A stretch of DNA of 64,000 nt from Oscillospiraceae bacterium (lineage in GTDB: Bacteria; Bacillota; Clostridia; Oscillospirales; Oscillospiraceae): NCBI GenBank assembly GCA_902778285.1, contig CACYXC010000012.1:21525-85524 (forward strand), written 5' to 3'. The notes beneath the pieces are model-generated. The model was not told where the DNA came from and ran no database searches. It saw nothing but the letters and a program-made list of their open reading frames with translations. Below are positions 7,645 to 16,372 of this stretch, piece after piece. Numbering within the stretch: position 1 is the stretch's first letter; the number at the start of each line of letters is the position of its first letter. Both the position numbers and the translations under genes were made by a program.

Positions 7645-8820
7645 ATGGGGAGACTTGCAAAACGGATCCGGGGCGAGGCGCGCGTGGAGATCTTCGGCGT
7701 CTCTCCCGAAATGGTCGTCAACCGCTGCGCGGAAGCCGGTGTGACGCTGCGCCTCGTCAGCGCGGCGGACGGGCAGACCATCCGCTGCAGCGCAGACGAA
7801 AAAGATCTGGAGACCCTGCGCGCGCTGGCGCAGCGCTGTCAGTGTGAGCTGCGGCTGCTGTCCCTGCGCGGCGGGAGCCGGGACCGGCAGCTGCTTCGGC
7901 GGCGTATCTGGCTGCCGCTGACGGCGCTGCTCATGGCGGCGCTCCTGCTCTTGTCCTCACTTTTCGTGTGGGACGTCGAAATCATCGGCGCGGAGAACCT
8001 CAGCCGCGGGAAGATCCTGCGCGCTCTGGCCGAGGCCGGGGTGGAGCGCGGCTGCTTCTGGCCCGCGCTTTCCGCCGATCTGGTGCGCAGCCGCGCGCTG
8101 GCGGCGCTGCCGGAGCTGGCGTGGCTGACGGTGAATGTGAACGGCTCGCGCGCCGTCGTGCTGGCGGAGCCGCGGGCCGAAAAGCCGGAGATCTACCGCG
8201 AGAGCGAGGCCTGCTCCCTCGCGGCCTCTCACAGCGGGATCGTCCGCCGCGTATCGGCGCTCAACGGGCGGGCGCTGGTGCAGCCGGGGCAGGCCGTACA
8301 GGAGGGGGAGATCCTGATCGGCTCCATGCTCGACAGCCTGACAGGCCCCGAACGATACGTGCGCGCGAGAGGGGAGATCTGGGCCGACACCTGGTACGAG
8401 CTGACGGCGGTCTGCCCGCCCGCGGCGCGCGGCAAGGGCCCCGCCGCCGGAAAAACCCGGCGCGTGGGACTGAAAATCGGCGATCGAAGCATATTTTTTT
8501 ACGGAAAGAGTAGAAAGACGCTTGACGGATATGATAAAATCGTGCATGAATATAGCTTGGGGCTGAAGGGCCTTTTCGCCCTTCCGTTGAGTCTGCTCTG
8601 CGAGACCTGTACCCGCCGCGCGCCGGCGGAGCCGCAGGCGGCGGATACGCAGGCCATGCGGGAGCGGCTGGAGACGCAGCTGCGCGGGCAGATCGACGGG
8701 GAGATCGTCTCCCTGTCCTTCTCGGAGCTCGAGAGGGACGGCACCGTCTATGTGACGCTTCGCGCCCGCTGCTTTGAGAATATCGCGAAGATAACGCAGG
8801 CGGAGGAGACTTCGCCGTGA
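7645..8820 (+). CDS. yqfD: Sporulation protein YqfD
   Basis: 391-residue membrane protein of the sigma-E regulon, required for efficient sporulation in Bacillus but of unknown molecular role. An N-terminal cytoplasmic part (about 1-85) starts GRLAKRIRGEARVEIFGVSPE; one membrane helix follows (about 92-115, LPLTALLMAALLLLSSLFV); then come the conserved VWDVEIIGAENLSRGKIL and a long extracytoplasmic part with LVQPGQAVQEGEILIGS. The ATG follows yqfC by three bases. The stop overlaps the phoH GTG start by four bases. Confidence 0.92.
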   Translation: MGRLAKRIRGEARVEIFGVSPEMVVNRCAEAGVTLRLVSAADGQTIRCSADEKDLETLRALAQRCQCELRLLSLRGGSRDRQLLRRRIWLPLTALLMAALLLLSSLFVWDVEIIGAENLSRGKILRALAEAGVERGCFWPALSADLVRSRALAALPELAWLTVNVNGSRAVVLAEPRAEKPEIYRESEACSLAASHSGIVRRVSALNGRALVQPGQAVQEGEILIGSMLDSLTGPERYVRARGEIWADTWYELTAVCPPAARGKGPAAGKTRRVGLKIGDRSIFFYGKSRKTLDGYDKIVHEYSLGLKGLFALPLSLLCETCTRRAPAEPQAADTQAMRERLETQLRGQIDGEIVSLSFSELERDGTVYVTLRARCFENIAKITQAEETSP

Positions 8821-9836
8821 AAGGAATCCTTATGATAGAGAAAACCATTGAAGTGGAACGGATGGAGCATGTGATCAGCGTCTTCGGCTCCTTCGATCAG
8901 AACCTGCGCATCATCGAGTCCGAGCTCGGCGTCAAGGTGCTCGACCGGGACGACAGGATCCACATCTGCGGCGAGGCCGAGGACGTGATGCTGGCCGAGA
9001 AGGCCATCAACGGCCTGCTGACCCTGGCCGCCAGAGGGGAGAACATCGACGCGCAGAACGTGCGCTATATCCTCAAGCTCGTGGGCGAGGGCAAGGAGAC
9101 CAAGATCCAGGAGCTGGCCGGGGACGTGATCTGCATCACGGCCAAGGGCAAGCCCATCAAGCCCAAGACCCTGGGCCAGAAGAACTACTGCGAGGCGATC
9201 GCGGACAACACCGTCACCCTCGGCATCGGCCCCGCGGGCACCGGCAAGACCTATCTGGCGGTGGCCGCGGCGGTGGCCGCCTTCCGCGCCGAGGAGGTCA
9301 ACCGCATCATCCTGACCCGCCCGGCCGTGGAGGCGGGCGAGCGCCTGGGCTTTTTGCCCGGCGACCTGCAGAGCAAGGTGGACCCCTATCTGCGCCCGCT
9401 GTATGACGCCCTCTTCGACATGCTGGGCGCGGAGACCTATCAGAAGTATCTCGAGCGCGGCAATATCGAGGTCGCGCCGCTGGCCTACATGCGCGGCCGC
9501 ACGCTGGACGACAGCTTCATCATCCTCGACGAGGCGCAGAACACCTCCCGCGAGCAGATGAAAATGTTCCTGACCCGCATCGGCTTCGGCTCCAAGGTCG
9601 TCATCACCGGCGACATCACGCAGATCGACCTCCCCGAGGACAAGGTCAGCGGCCTGAAGGTAGCCATGCGCGTGCTCGAGGGCATCGACGACATCGCCAT
9701 CTGCCAGCTCACCGGCGCGGACGTGGTGCGCCACCAGCTCGTGCAGAAGATCATCGAGGCCTACGAGGTCTACGACAAGAAGCACCCGGCGGAGCCCGCA
9801 CGCCGCCAGCCGCCGAAGCGGTATAAAAAAGCGTAA
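8817..9836 (+). CDS. phoH: PhoH-family ATPase
   Basis: 339-residue cytoplasmic P-loop ATPase of the PhoH/YbeZ group, usually found next to YbeY and implicated with it in RNA metabolism. A KH-like N-terminal part (about 1-110) precedes Walker A GPAGTGKT, the LTRPAVEAGERLGFLPGD segment, Walker B IILDEAQN, and the ITGDITQIDLP sensor motif. GTG 8817 is preferred: GGAGGAG lies 8 bases upstream. ATG 8832 would also give the conserved core. Next to ybeY as usual, but yqfF/pgpH, normally between them in Bacillus, is absent. Confidence 0.93.
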   Translation: MKGILMIEKTIEVERMEHVISVFGSFDQNLRIIESELGVKVLDRDDRIHICGEAEDVMLAEKAINGLLTLAARGENIDAQNVRYILKLVGEGKETKIQELAGDVICITAKGKPIKPKTLGQKNYCEAIADNTVTLGIGPAGTGKTYLAVAAAVAAFRAEEVNRIILTRPAVEAGERLGFLPGDLQSKVDPYLRPLYDALFDMLGAETYQKYLERGNIEVAPLAYMRGRTLDDSFIILDEAQNTSREQMKMFLTRIGFGSKVVITGDITQIDLPEDKVSGLKVAMRVLEGIDDIAICQLTGADVVRHQLVQKIIEAYEVYDKKHPAEPARRQPPKRYKKA

Positions 9837-9860
9837 TGACCCGTTACACGGGCGGCAAAC

Positions 9861-9925
9861 GTAGGGGCGACCCTTGCGGTCGCCCGCGGACAGAACCCGT
9901 AGGGGCGACCCTTGCGGTCGCCCGC
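9861..9925. repeat. Two tandem copies of a GTAGGGGCGACC-type repeat
   Basis: Two identical 27-base units (9861-9887 and 9899-9925) containing the hairpin GGGCGACC...GGTCGCCC, 38 bases apart. Related units occur at 63731-63813. Confidence 0.8.
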
Positions 9926-9966
9926 AGAAGGATATTTCAGTTTACAGGAGAGAAACGAGGGATACC

Positions 9967-10443
9967 ATGCAGCATGAAGTGTATGTGAGCCGGGAAGTGA
10001 AGAATCTTGGGCACAACAATGCGGCCGCCCTGATCAAAAAGGCGGTGCGCATGGCACTGGACGCGGAGGGCGTGAATGTGCCCTGCATCGTGAGTGTTAT
10101 GTTAACCGATGAAGAGGGCATCCGCCGCGTCAACGCGGAGTTCCGCGGCGTCGACAGCGCGACCGACGTGCTGTCCTTCCCCCTCAACGAGATGGAGCCG
10201 GGCCGCTTCGAGCCTGACGCCTGCGAGCGCGACCCGGAAACAGGGGCCGTCATGCTGGGCGATATGATGATCTCCCTGCCGCGCTGCGAGGCGCAGGGGG
10301 AGGAGTTCGGCCACGGCTTCGCGCGGGAGATCCGCTACCTGAGCGTGCACTCCCTGCTGCATCTGCTGGGCTACGACCATCTGGACGAGGGCCCCATGAA
10401 AGCGCAGATGCGCGCGCGGGAGAAGAGCATTATGGGGGACTGA
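9967..10443 (+). CDS. ybeY: Endoribonuclease YbeY
   Basis: Single-strand-specific metallo-endoribonuclease used in 16S rRNA 3' maturation and ribosome quality control. 158 residues. The zinc site is in HSLLHLLGYDH (three His plus Asp), the UPF0054 signature. TDVLSFPL and AVMLGDMMISL are also diagnostic. ATG 9967 begins at MQHEVYVSREV; the frame is open upstream but that stretch is the GTAGGGGCGACC repeat and is not conserved coding. Downstream is a short hairpin repeat and then era. Confidence 0.94.
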   Translation: MQHEVYVSREVKNLGHNNAAALIKKAVRMALDAEGVNVPCIVSVMLTDEEGIRRVNAEFRGVDSATDVLSFPLNEMEPGRFEPDACERDPETGAVMLGDMMISLPRCEAQGEEFGHGFAREIRYLSVHSLLHLLGYDHLDEGPMKAQMRAREKSIMGD

Positions 10444-10464
10444 GCTCTGTCTGACACCCCTTTC

Positions 10465-10497
10465 GGCGCTTCGCGCCACCTCCCCCGAAGGGGGAGG
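10465..10497. repeat. Short paired hairpins (family V) before era
   Basis: GGCGC-TTC-GCGCC (10465-10477) is followed by an 8-bp stem CCTCCCCC-GAA-GGGGGAGG (10479-10497). The same motif pair, in varied form, occurs at 12369-12505, 18242-18276 and 44104-44148. Confidence 0.6.
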
Positions 10498-10524
10498 CAA
10501 AAATGTACTACGGGAGATATTTAT

Positions 10525-11412
10525 ATGACAAAATCCGCTATGATCACCGTCTGCGGACGGCCGAACGTCGGCAAATCCACCCTGACCAACGCTCTGGTAG
10601 GGGAGAAGATCGCCATCGTGTCCGACAAGCCCCAGACCACGCGCAATCGCATCACCGCCATCGTGAACCGTGGGGACACGCAGTTTGTGCTGATGGATAC
10701 CCCGGGCTTTCACAAGCCGCGCAACCGCCTGGGCGACTATATGGTGAACGTGGTGAGGGAGAGCGTGGCGGACGTGGACTGCGTGCTGCTGCTCGTGGAG
10801 CCCGTGGCCGCCATCGGCCCGCAGGAGGAGGCGCTCATTGAGCGCATCGAGCAGACCGGCGCGCCCGCGATCCTTGTCATCAACAAGATCGACACCGTGG
10901 ACAAGACTCGCCTGCTGGAGGTCATGGCTCTTTACCATGCCCGCCATGAGTTTGACGCGATCCTGCCCGTCTCCGCCAAAACCGGGGACGGTCTGGACGA
11001 GCTGATGCGCGAGCTGGACAAGTACGCCTCGGAGGGGCCGCACTTCTTCCCGGACGACATGATCACCGACCAGCCCGAGCGGCAGATCTGCGCGGAGCTG
11101 GTGCGCGAAAAGCTGCTCAAATGCCTCGACAAGGAGATCCCGCACGGCACCGCCGTGGAGGTCACGCGCTTTTCCGAGCGGGAGGACGGCATCATCGACC
11201 TCGAGGTGACCATCTACTGCGAGAAGGACAGCCACAAGGGCATCATCATCGGCAAAAAGGGCGCCATGCTCAAGAAGATCGGAGAGCTCGCCCGCGTCGA
11301 CATCGAGGCCTTCATGGGCACGAAGGTCTACCTGCAGACCTGGGTCAAGGTCAAGGAGAACTGGCGCGATTCCCTCGTCCAGCTGAGAAATTTTGGCTTC
11401 AGCGAGCAGTAA
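10525..11412 (+). CDS. era: GTPase Era
   Basis: Essential GTPase that binds the 3' end of 16S rRNA and assists 30S assembly. 295 residues. G1 GRPNVGKST, G2 region QTTRNRI, G3 DTPGFHKP, G4 NKID and G5 SAKTG are present, followed by a C-terminal KH domain with GIIIGKKGAMLKKIG. RBS GGGAGA is 7 bases before the ATG. It precedes yqzL and recO as in Bacillus; dgkA and cdd, usually between ybeY and era there, are absent. Confidence 0.97.
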   Translation: MTKSAMITVCGRPNVGKSTLTNALVGEKIAIVSDKPQTTRNRITAIVNRGDTQFVLMDTPGFHKPRNRLGDYMVNVVRESVADVDCVLLLVEPVAAIGPQEEALIERIEQTGAPAILVINKIDTVDKTRLLEVMALYHARHEFDAILPVSAKTGDGLDELMRELDKYASEGPHFFPDDMITDQPERQICAELVREKLLKCLDKEIPHGTAVEVTRFSEREDGIIDLEVTIYCEKDSHKGIIIGKKGAMLKKIGELARVDIEAFMGTKVYLQTWVKVKENWRDSLVQLRNFGFSEQ

Positions 11413-11458
11413 ATGATTCACCGCCTCCGCGCAGATACTATACGCAGAGGTGGTAGAA

Positions 11459-11581
11459 ATGAAAGAAGCCATCTGGCAGACTTTCCGCGAGACCGGAGAT
11501 CCGCTGTGCTATCTGCTGTACCGCGCACTCAACGGCACACCGGATCGTACCGCAGGCGGAAAGACGCCGAAATCCGCATGA
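11459..11581 (+). CDS. yqzL: YqzL-like small protein
   Basis: A 40-residue ORF, MKEAIWQTFRETGDPLCYLLY then RALNGTPDRTAGGKTPKSA. The pattern W-x-x-F-x-x-T-G-x-x-x-x-Y-L-L matches the YqzL family, and its position between era and recO is where Bacillus yqzL sits. AGAGGTGG at 11446-11453 is a good ribosome binding site. Function unknown. The family is short and easily missed by gene callers. Confidence 0.8.
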   Translation: MKEAIWQTFRETGDPLCYLLYRALNGTPDRTAGGKTPKSA

Positions 11582-11618
11582 ATCCTCATGCGGACTCTGA
11601 GGCAGGAGTTTACATAAC

Positions 11619-12362
11619 ATGTTTCTAACCACAAAAGGGCTGATCCTCCGCGAGGTCAGATACAAGGAGGCGGACCGCATCCTGACGATCCTGACCGAGT
11701 CGGAGGGCAAGATCACCGCCAAAGCGCGCGGCGCGCTGCGCAAGTCCAGCCGCACCGCGGCGGCCACCCAGCAGCTGACCTGGTCGGAGCTGACGCTCTT
11801 CGGCAACCGGGGCAAGTGGACGGTCAACGAGGGCAGCGTGATCGAGGGCTTCGACGGCCTGCGCGGGGATATCGCGAGCCTTGCGCTCGGCAGCTATTTC
11901 TCCGAGTGCCTGGACGCCTTCTGCGCCGAGGAGGAGGCGGATGCGGCCCTGCTGCAGCTGGGGCTCAACTCCCTCTACGCGCTCAGTCGCGCCCTGCATG
12001 ACCCGCTGCTGATCAAGGCCGCCTTTGAGCTGCGGCTTATGACGCTCACCGGCTTTCAGCCGAATGTGGAGGCCTGCGTTTTCTGCGGCAAAACGGAGCC
12101 GGAGGACCCCTGCCTCGGCATCGAGACCGGCGGTCTCTGCTGCCGCGCCTGCCGCAGGGCCGATTTCGGCCTGACCGCGGCGCTGGACGGCGAGTCGCTC
12201 GCCGCGCTGCGCTATGTGATCGCCGCCCCGGCGCGGCAGCTCTTTTCCTTCCGGCTCGAGGGAAAGGGGCTTAAGCTGCTGTCCGACGCGGCGGAGGCCT
12301 ATCTGCGCGAACACGCGGAGCGCGGCTTCACTACGTTGGAATACTGGAAGAAAGTACGATAG
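11619..12362 (+). CDS. recO: DNA repair protein RecO
   Basis: 247-residue recombination mediator that loads RecA with RecR in RecF-pathway repair and anneals ssDNA. The N-terminal OB fold begins MFLTTKGLILREVRYKEADRILTILTE. The middle helical region carries the zinc ribbon CVFCG...CCRACR (about 148-182), intact here. AGGAG precedes the ATG by 10 bases. Downstream is a family V repeat that separates it from mutS2. Confidence 0.95.
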   Translation: MFLTTKGLILREVRYKEADRILTILTESEGKITAKARGALRKSSRTAAATQQLTWSELTLFGNRGKWTVNEGSVIEGFDGLRGDIASLALGSYFSECLDAFCAEEEADAALLQLGLNSLYALSRALHDPLLIKAAFELRLMTLTGFQPNVEACVFCGKTEPEDPCLGIETGGLCCRACRRADFGLTAALDGESLAALRYVIAAPARQLFSFRLEGKGLKLLSDAAEAYLREHAERGFTTLEYWKKVR

Positions 12363-12368
12363 ACAACG

Positions 12369-12505
12369 CCTCCCCTGTGCAAGGGGAGGTGCCCCGAGGG
12401 GGCAGAGGGGTTGGCGCAGATAGAAACAGCGCCTCGAAATAACAGAGCAGAGGACTATCGCAGCCCCTCAGTCGCTGGCGCGACAGCTCCCCTTGCACAG
12501 GGGAG
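12369..12505. repeat. Inverted-end hairpin repeat (family V) between recO and mutS2
   Basis: Left hairpin CCTCCCC/GGGGAGG (12369-12375/12383-12389, loop TGTGCAA) and right hairpin CTCCCC/GGGGAG (12487-12492/12500-12505, loop TTGCACA). The two loops are reverse complements, so the unit has inverted ends like a miniature element of about 137 bp. No ORF inside. Confidence 0.65.
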
Positions 12506-12525
12506 CCAAAGCGGAAAGGATAGAA

Positions 12526-14901
12526 ATGAGCTTTTTTGAAAAATCCCTGAATACTCTTGAGCTGCCTGCGGTGCTGGAGATGCTGGCCGCGCAGGCGGTC
12601 GGGGAGGCGGCCAAGGAGCGCGCGCTGGCGCTCGCGCCTGCGACCGACCGCTTTGAGGTCGGCCGCCGACTGGAGGAGACCAGCGCAGCCAAAACCATGA
12701 TGACCGTGCACGGCAGCCCCTCCTTCTCGGGCGTCAAGGACGTGCGCGCGTCTCTGGCCCGCGCCGATCTCGGCGGCGCGCTCAACACCCGGGAACTGCT
12801 GGACATCGCGCGCGTGCTCCAGTGCGCGCGTCTGGTGCGCGGCTACATCGGGGACGACAGCGTCGGCAAGACCGCGATCGACGCGCTGTTTTACGCCCTG
12901 CGCGCGAATAAATACCTCGAGGAGAAGATCAACACCTCCATCGTCGGGGAGGACGAGATCGCCGACGGCGCCTCGCCCGAGCTTGCCACGATCCGGCGGC
13001 AGATGCGCGCCGCGGCCTCGCGCGCGCGGGAGGCGCTGCAGAAGATCCTCTCCTCGCCCTCCTATGCCAAGGCCCTGCAGGAGCCGATCATCACCATGCG
13101 CTCCGACCGCTATGTGGTGCCCGTTCGGGCCGACCACAAGGGCGCGGTGCCCGGCCTCGTGCACGATATCTCCGCCACGGGGCAGACCCTGTTCGTGGAG
13201 CCGATGGCCGCGGTCAAGGCCAACAACGAGCTGCGCGAGCTTGCCGCCAAGGAGAAGCTCGAGATCGAACGCATCCTGGCCGAGCTCTCGGCCGACTGCG
13301 CCGGGCACCGGCAGGACATCGACTCGGACTTTGAGATGCTGACCCGGCTGGACCTGATCTTCGCCAAAGCCAAGCTCAGCTACAGGCTGGACTGTCAGGC
13401 CGCCTCGCTGGAGGACAGAGGCATCCTGCTGCGCCGCGCGCGGCACCCGCTGCTCGATCAGGCAAAGGCGGTGCCTATCGACGTGGAGCTCGGCGAGAGC
13501 TTCGACACGCTGGTCATCACCGGCCCCAACACCGGCGGCAAGACCGTCTCTCTCAAGACGATTGGCCTGCTCGCCGCGATGAACCAGTGCGGCCTGCACA
13601 TCCCCGCCGCCGACGGCAGCAATCTGCCGGTGTTCAGCCACATCCTGGCCGATATCGGCGACGAGCAGTCCATCGAGCAGAGCCTGTCCACCTTCTCGGC
13701 GCATATGACCAATATCGTCAACATCCTCGACGAGTGCGACGACAGCTCGCTGCTGCTCTTTGATGAGCTCGGCGCGGGCACCGACCCGACCGAGGGCGCG
13801 GCGCTGGCGATCTCGATCATCGAGTACGCCCGCAAATGCGGCTCGATGATCGCGGCGACCACGCACTACGCGGAGCTGAAGGTCTACGCGACCAACGAGC
13901 CGGGCGTGCAGAACGCCTCCTGCGAGTTTGACGTGGAGACCCTGCGGCCTACCTACCGCCTGCTGGTCGGCATACCCGGCAAATCCAACGCCTTTGCCAT
14001 CTCCCGGCGTCTGGGCCTGAGCGAAAGCATCATCGACGACGCCAGAGGTCGCGTCGGCACCGAGAGCGCGAGCTTCGAGGCCACCATCGAGAAGCTGGAG
14101 CAGACCCGCGTGCTGCTCGAGAAGGAGAGGACCGAGGCCACCGTCAAGCTGCGGCAGGCGGAGGAGAACGCCAGAAAGTCCGCCGCCCTTCGCACAGAGC
14201 TGGAGTCCAAGCTGGAGAAAGCCAATCAGTTGGCCCGCCGCGAGGCGGAGCGGGTACTCAGCGAGGCGCGCGAGACCGCCGAGCAGACCTTCCGCGAGCT
14301 GGACGAGATGCGAAAGCACGCAAACGAGGAGGAGAACGCCCAGCGCATCAACGAGGCGCGCAGCGAGCTGCGCCGCCGACTCAACGAGTCGAAGGACGCC
14401 CTGCGCCGGCAGGATCTTTCAGCGCCCGCGGAGGACCGGCAGTCCTCCCGGCCGGTCAGGCCCGGCGACACGGTGCAGATCAAATCCATGGGCATGAAGG
14501 CGGAGGTCGTCTCCGTCTCCCCGGAGCGGGTGCTGTCGCTGCGGGCGGGCATCATGAACGTGACCGCGCGGGAGGACGAGGTCCTGCTGCTCGAAAACGA
14601 GTCCGTCAAGCAGAAAAAAGCGCCGGCGGCCGCGTCCGCGACGCTTCGCAGCGCGGGCCTCGCGCAGGAGATCGACCTGCGCGGCATGGAGGCCATCGAG
14701 GCCGTCCTCGCTGCGGAGAGATACCTCGATTCCGCCGTCATGGCGCGGCTCAAGACCGTCACGATCATCCACGGGAAAGGCACCGGCACCCTGCGCAGCG
14801 CCATTCAGGATATGCTGCGTCACAACAAAAGTGTCAAGTCCTTCCGGCTGGGCCGTTTCGGTGAAGGAGAGACGGGCGTCACTATTGTCGAACTGAAATA
14901 A
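12526..14901 (+). CDS. mutS2: MutS2 family protein (Smr-domain ATPase)
   Basis: 791-residue MutS-like ATPase. In Firmicutes MutS2 acts on collided ribosomes (RqcU) and has been linked to suppressing recombination. Walker A GPNTGGKT is at about residues 333-340, the Walker B region LLLFDELGAGTDPTEGAAL follows, then a long coiled coil rich in Arg/Glu (about 515-640), a KOW-like stretch, and a C-terminal Smr domain (about 715-791) with IDLRGMEAIEA and HGKGTGTLR. ATG 12526 has GGAAAGGA 7 bases upstream; an upstream open frame is repeat sequence. It lacks MutS mismatch-recognition domain I, as expected. Confidence 0.95.
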   Translation: MSFFEKSLNTLELPAVLEMLAAQAVGEAAKERALALAPATDRFEVGRRLEETSAAKTMMTVHGSPSFSGVKDVRASLARADLGGALNTRELLDIARVLQCARLVRGYIGDDSVGKTAIDALFYALRANKYLEEKINTSIVGEDEIADGASPELATIRRQMRAAASRAREALQKILSSPSYAKALQEPIITMRSDRYVVPVRADHKGAVPGLVHDISATGQTLFVEPMAAVKANNELRELAAKEKLEIERILAELSADCAGHRQDIDSDFEMLTRLDLIFAKAKLSYRLDCQAASLEDRGILLRRARHPLLDQAKAVPIDVELGESFDTLVITGPNTGGKTVSLKTIGLLAAMNQCGLHIPAADGSNLPVFSHILADIGDEQSIEQSLSTFSAHMTNIVNILDECDDSSLLLFDELGAGTDPTEGAALAISIIEYARKCGSMIAATTHYAELKVYATNEPGVQNASCEFDVETLRPTYRLLVGIPGKSNAFAISRRLGLSESIIDDARGRVGTESASFEATIEKLEQTRVLLEKERTEATVKLRQAEENARKSAALRTELESKLEKANQLARREAERVLSEARETAEQTFRELDEMRKHANEEENAQRINEARSELRRRLNESKDALRRQDLSAPAEDRQSSRPVRPGDTVQIKSMGMKAEVVSVSPERVLSLRAGIMNVTAREDEVLLLENESVKQKKAPAAASATLRSAGLAQEIDLRGMEAIEAVLAAERYLDSAVMARLKTVTIIHGKGTGTLRSAIQDMLRHNKSVKSFRLGRFGEGETGVTIVELK

Positions 14902-14958
14902 AATGTCTGCGGCTTCCCGCGGAATCATGGGCAAAACAACGAAAGCAGGGGCAGACAG

Positions 14959-14987
14959 TTGACGATTGCGGGGAAATTTGATAAAGT
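14959..14987 (+). promoter_or_regulatory. Sigma-A-type promoter for HPr
   Basis: TTGACG (14959-14964), 17-bp spacer, TAAAGT (14982-14987), followed by a leader of about 45 bases to the HPr start. Confidence 0.55.
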
Positions 14988-15035
14988 AAGCATGCTTTGG
15001 AAGAAGCATATGTATAAGTTTAAGGAGTGGCGAGT

Positions 15036-15299
15036 ATGATAACCAAAGAAGTAGTCATCAACAACCAGGTAGGTCTTCACGCCAGACCCGCGACTTTCTT
15101 CATTCAGAAAGCCAATGAATTCAAGAGCAGCATCTGGGTCGAGAAGGAAGAGAGACGTGTCAATGCCAAGTCTCTGCTGGGCGTGCTGTCCCTTGGCATC
15201 GTGAAGGGTACTGCGATCACCATCATCGCCGACGGTGCGGATGAGGAAGAGGCCATTGCCACCCTGTCCGAGCTGATCGATTCCGACTTCTCCGAGTAA
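15036..15299 (+). CDS. ptsH: Phosphocarrier protein HPr
   Basis: 87 residues. His15 (GLHARPA) accepts phosphate from enzyme I, and Ser46 (NAKSLLGVLSLGI) is the HprK regulatory site; both fall exactly at the canonical numbers when ATG 15036 is used rather than the upstream GTG. AAGGAG is 8 bases before this ATG. This is true HPr, not the His15-less Crh. No enzyme I or hprK gene is adjacent; the gene is a single transcription unit with its own promoter and terminator. Confidence 0.95.
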   Translation: MITKEVVINNQVGLHARPATFFIQKANEFKSSIWVEKEERRVNAKSLLGVLSLGIVKGTAITIIADGADEEEAIATLSELIDSDFSE

Positions 15300-15320
15300 T
15301 ATACGTAGGCTGTTTCAACA

Positions 15321-15350
15321 AGGGCTGTGCGACCGCACAGCCCTGTTTTA
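15321..15350 (+). terminator. Rho-independent terminator of HPr
   Basis: Perfect 10-bp stem AGGGCTGTGC / GCACAGCCCT, loop GACC, tail GTTTTA. Confidence 0.85.
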
Positions 15351-15390
15351 GTAGCATGCCGAAGCTTTTCAAGACGGTGGTTGAGAACCA

Positions 15391-16236
15391 ATGAGCAAAG
15401 AAAACAAAGCCATTCTCGAGATGCTCCTGTGCGCCGCGCTGTGGAGCATCGCGGGCATATTCATCAAACTTCTGCCGTGGAGCGGCTTTGCCGTCTCCAG
15501 TCTGCGCAGCCTGGTCGCGGCCCTTACCATTCTCCTGTATATGGCGATCCGGCGCATGCGCTTCTCCGCCGATCGCGCGACGGTTTTTGCCGGGCTCCTC
15601 GCGGGCTGCGTCTATACCTGCTTTGCCGTCGCCAACAAGCTGACCACCGCGGCCAATACCATCGTCCTGCAGTTTACAAACCCCGTCTTTATCGTGCTCC
15701 TCTCGGCTGTGCTCTACCGCAAACGGCCGCGCGGAGCGGATCTGGACGCCGTTCTGGTGGTGCTCGGCGGCATCGCGCTGTTCTTCTTCGATCAGCTCGG
15801 CCCCTCCACGGTGCTGGGCAATCTGATCGCTATCCTCTCCGGCCTGTTCATGGCGGGCATGTTCATGGCCGTCGGGCGCCTGGATACGGAGGCGCGCTTC
15901 AGCGCCATCGTCATCGGGCAGAGCTTTGCCTTTCTCGTGGGGCTTCCGAGTGTGATCCTCACAAAGCCCGTGCTGACGCCTGCGACCGTCGGCTGCGTGC
16001 TGGCGCTGGGTGTGCTGCAGCTTGGCATATCCTACATCCTCTATGTGAAGGCGAGCGAGTACTGCCCGCCGCTGGCCTGCGCGCTGCTCGGCGCGCTCGA
16101 GCCGCTGCTCAACCCGGTCTGGGTTCTGCTCTTCAACGGGGAGCGGCCCGGCCCCTTCGCGCTGATCGGCGGCGTGATCGTCATCGGCGCCGTGACGCTG
16201 TGGTGCATCTTCGGAAAGGAAAAAACGACGGTATAA
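15391..16236 (+). CDS. DMT-family (EamA) transporter
   Basis: 281 residues with ten predicted membrane helices arranged as two EamA repeats. The first starts at ILEMLLCAALWSIAGIFIKLLPWSG and the second near GNLIAILSGLFMAGMFMAVGR, with the repeat-end signature APLL-like LLGALEPLLNPVWVLLFNGE. Such proteins export amino acids or other metabolites; substrate cannot be assigned. The gene stands alone between the HPr terminator and a family IV repeat. Confidence 0.88.
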   Translation: MSKENKAILEMLLCAALWSIAGIFIKLLPWSGFAVSSLRSLVAALTILLYMAIRRMRFSADRATVFAGLLAGCVYTCFAVANKLTTAANTIVLQFTNPVFIVLLSAVLYRKRPRGADLDAVLVVLGGIALFFFDQLGPSTVLGNLIAILSGLFMAGMFMAVGRLDTEARFSAIVIGQSFAFLVGLPSVILTKPVLTPATVGCVLALGVLQLGISYILYVKASEYCPPLACALLGALEPLLNPVWVLLFNGERPGPFALIGGVIVIGAVTLWCIFGKEKTTV

Positions 16237-16251
16237 TCCGGGGCTTTCGGT

Positions 16252-16341
16252 CAGATTTGCGCCATGCTTCGTTATCGGCTTGGCAAAAGCATCGACAGCT
16301 TTCCCTTCAGCCAATGCGCCGCCTGACACAAATCTGCCTCG
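16252..16341. repeat. Intergenic hairpin repeat, family IV copy 2
   Basis: About 90 bp closed by CAGATTTG/CAAATCTG (8 bp, 16252-16259/16329-16336). It shares TGCGCCATGCTTCGTT (16258-16273), GCCTGACAC (16321-16329) and CTGCCTCG (16334-16341) with the repeat at 7210-7315, while the closing stem differs in sequence. Confidence 0.65.
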
Positions 16342-16372
16342 AGATCCCCTCGTGCAATCATCGGAGCTCATT

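Noticed and set aside
12331-14319. 662-codon minus-strand frame over mutS2
   Set aside because: Antisense shadow of MutS2, which has Walker and Smr motifs; the minus-strand product has low-complexity Gly/Leu/Arg composition.
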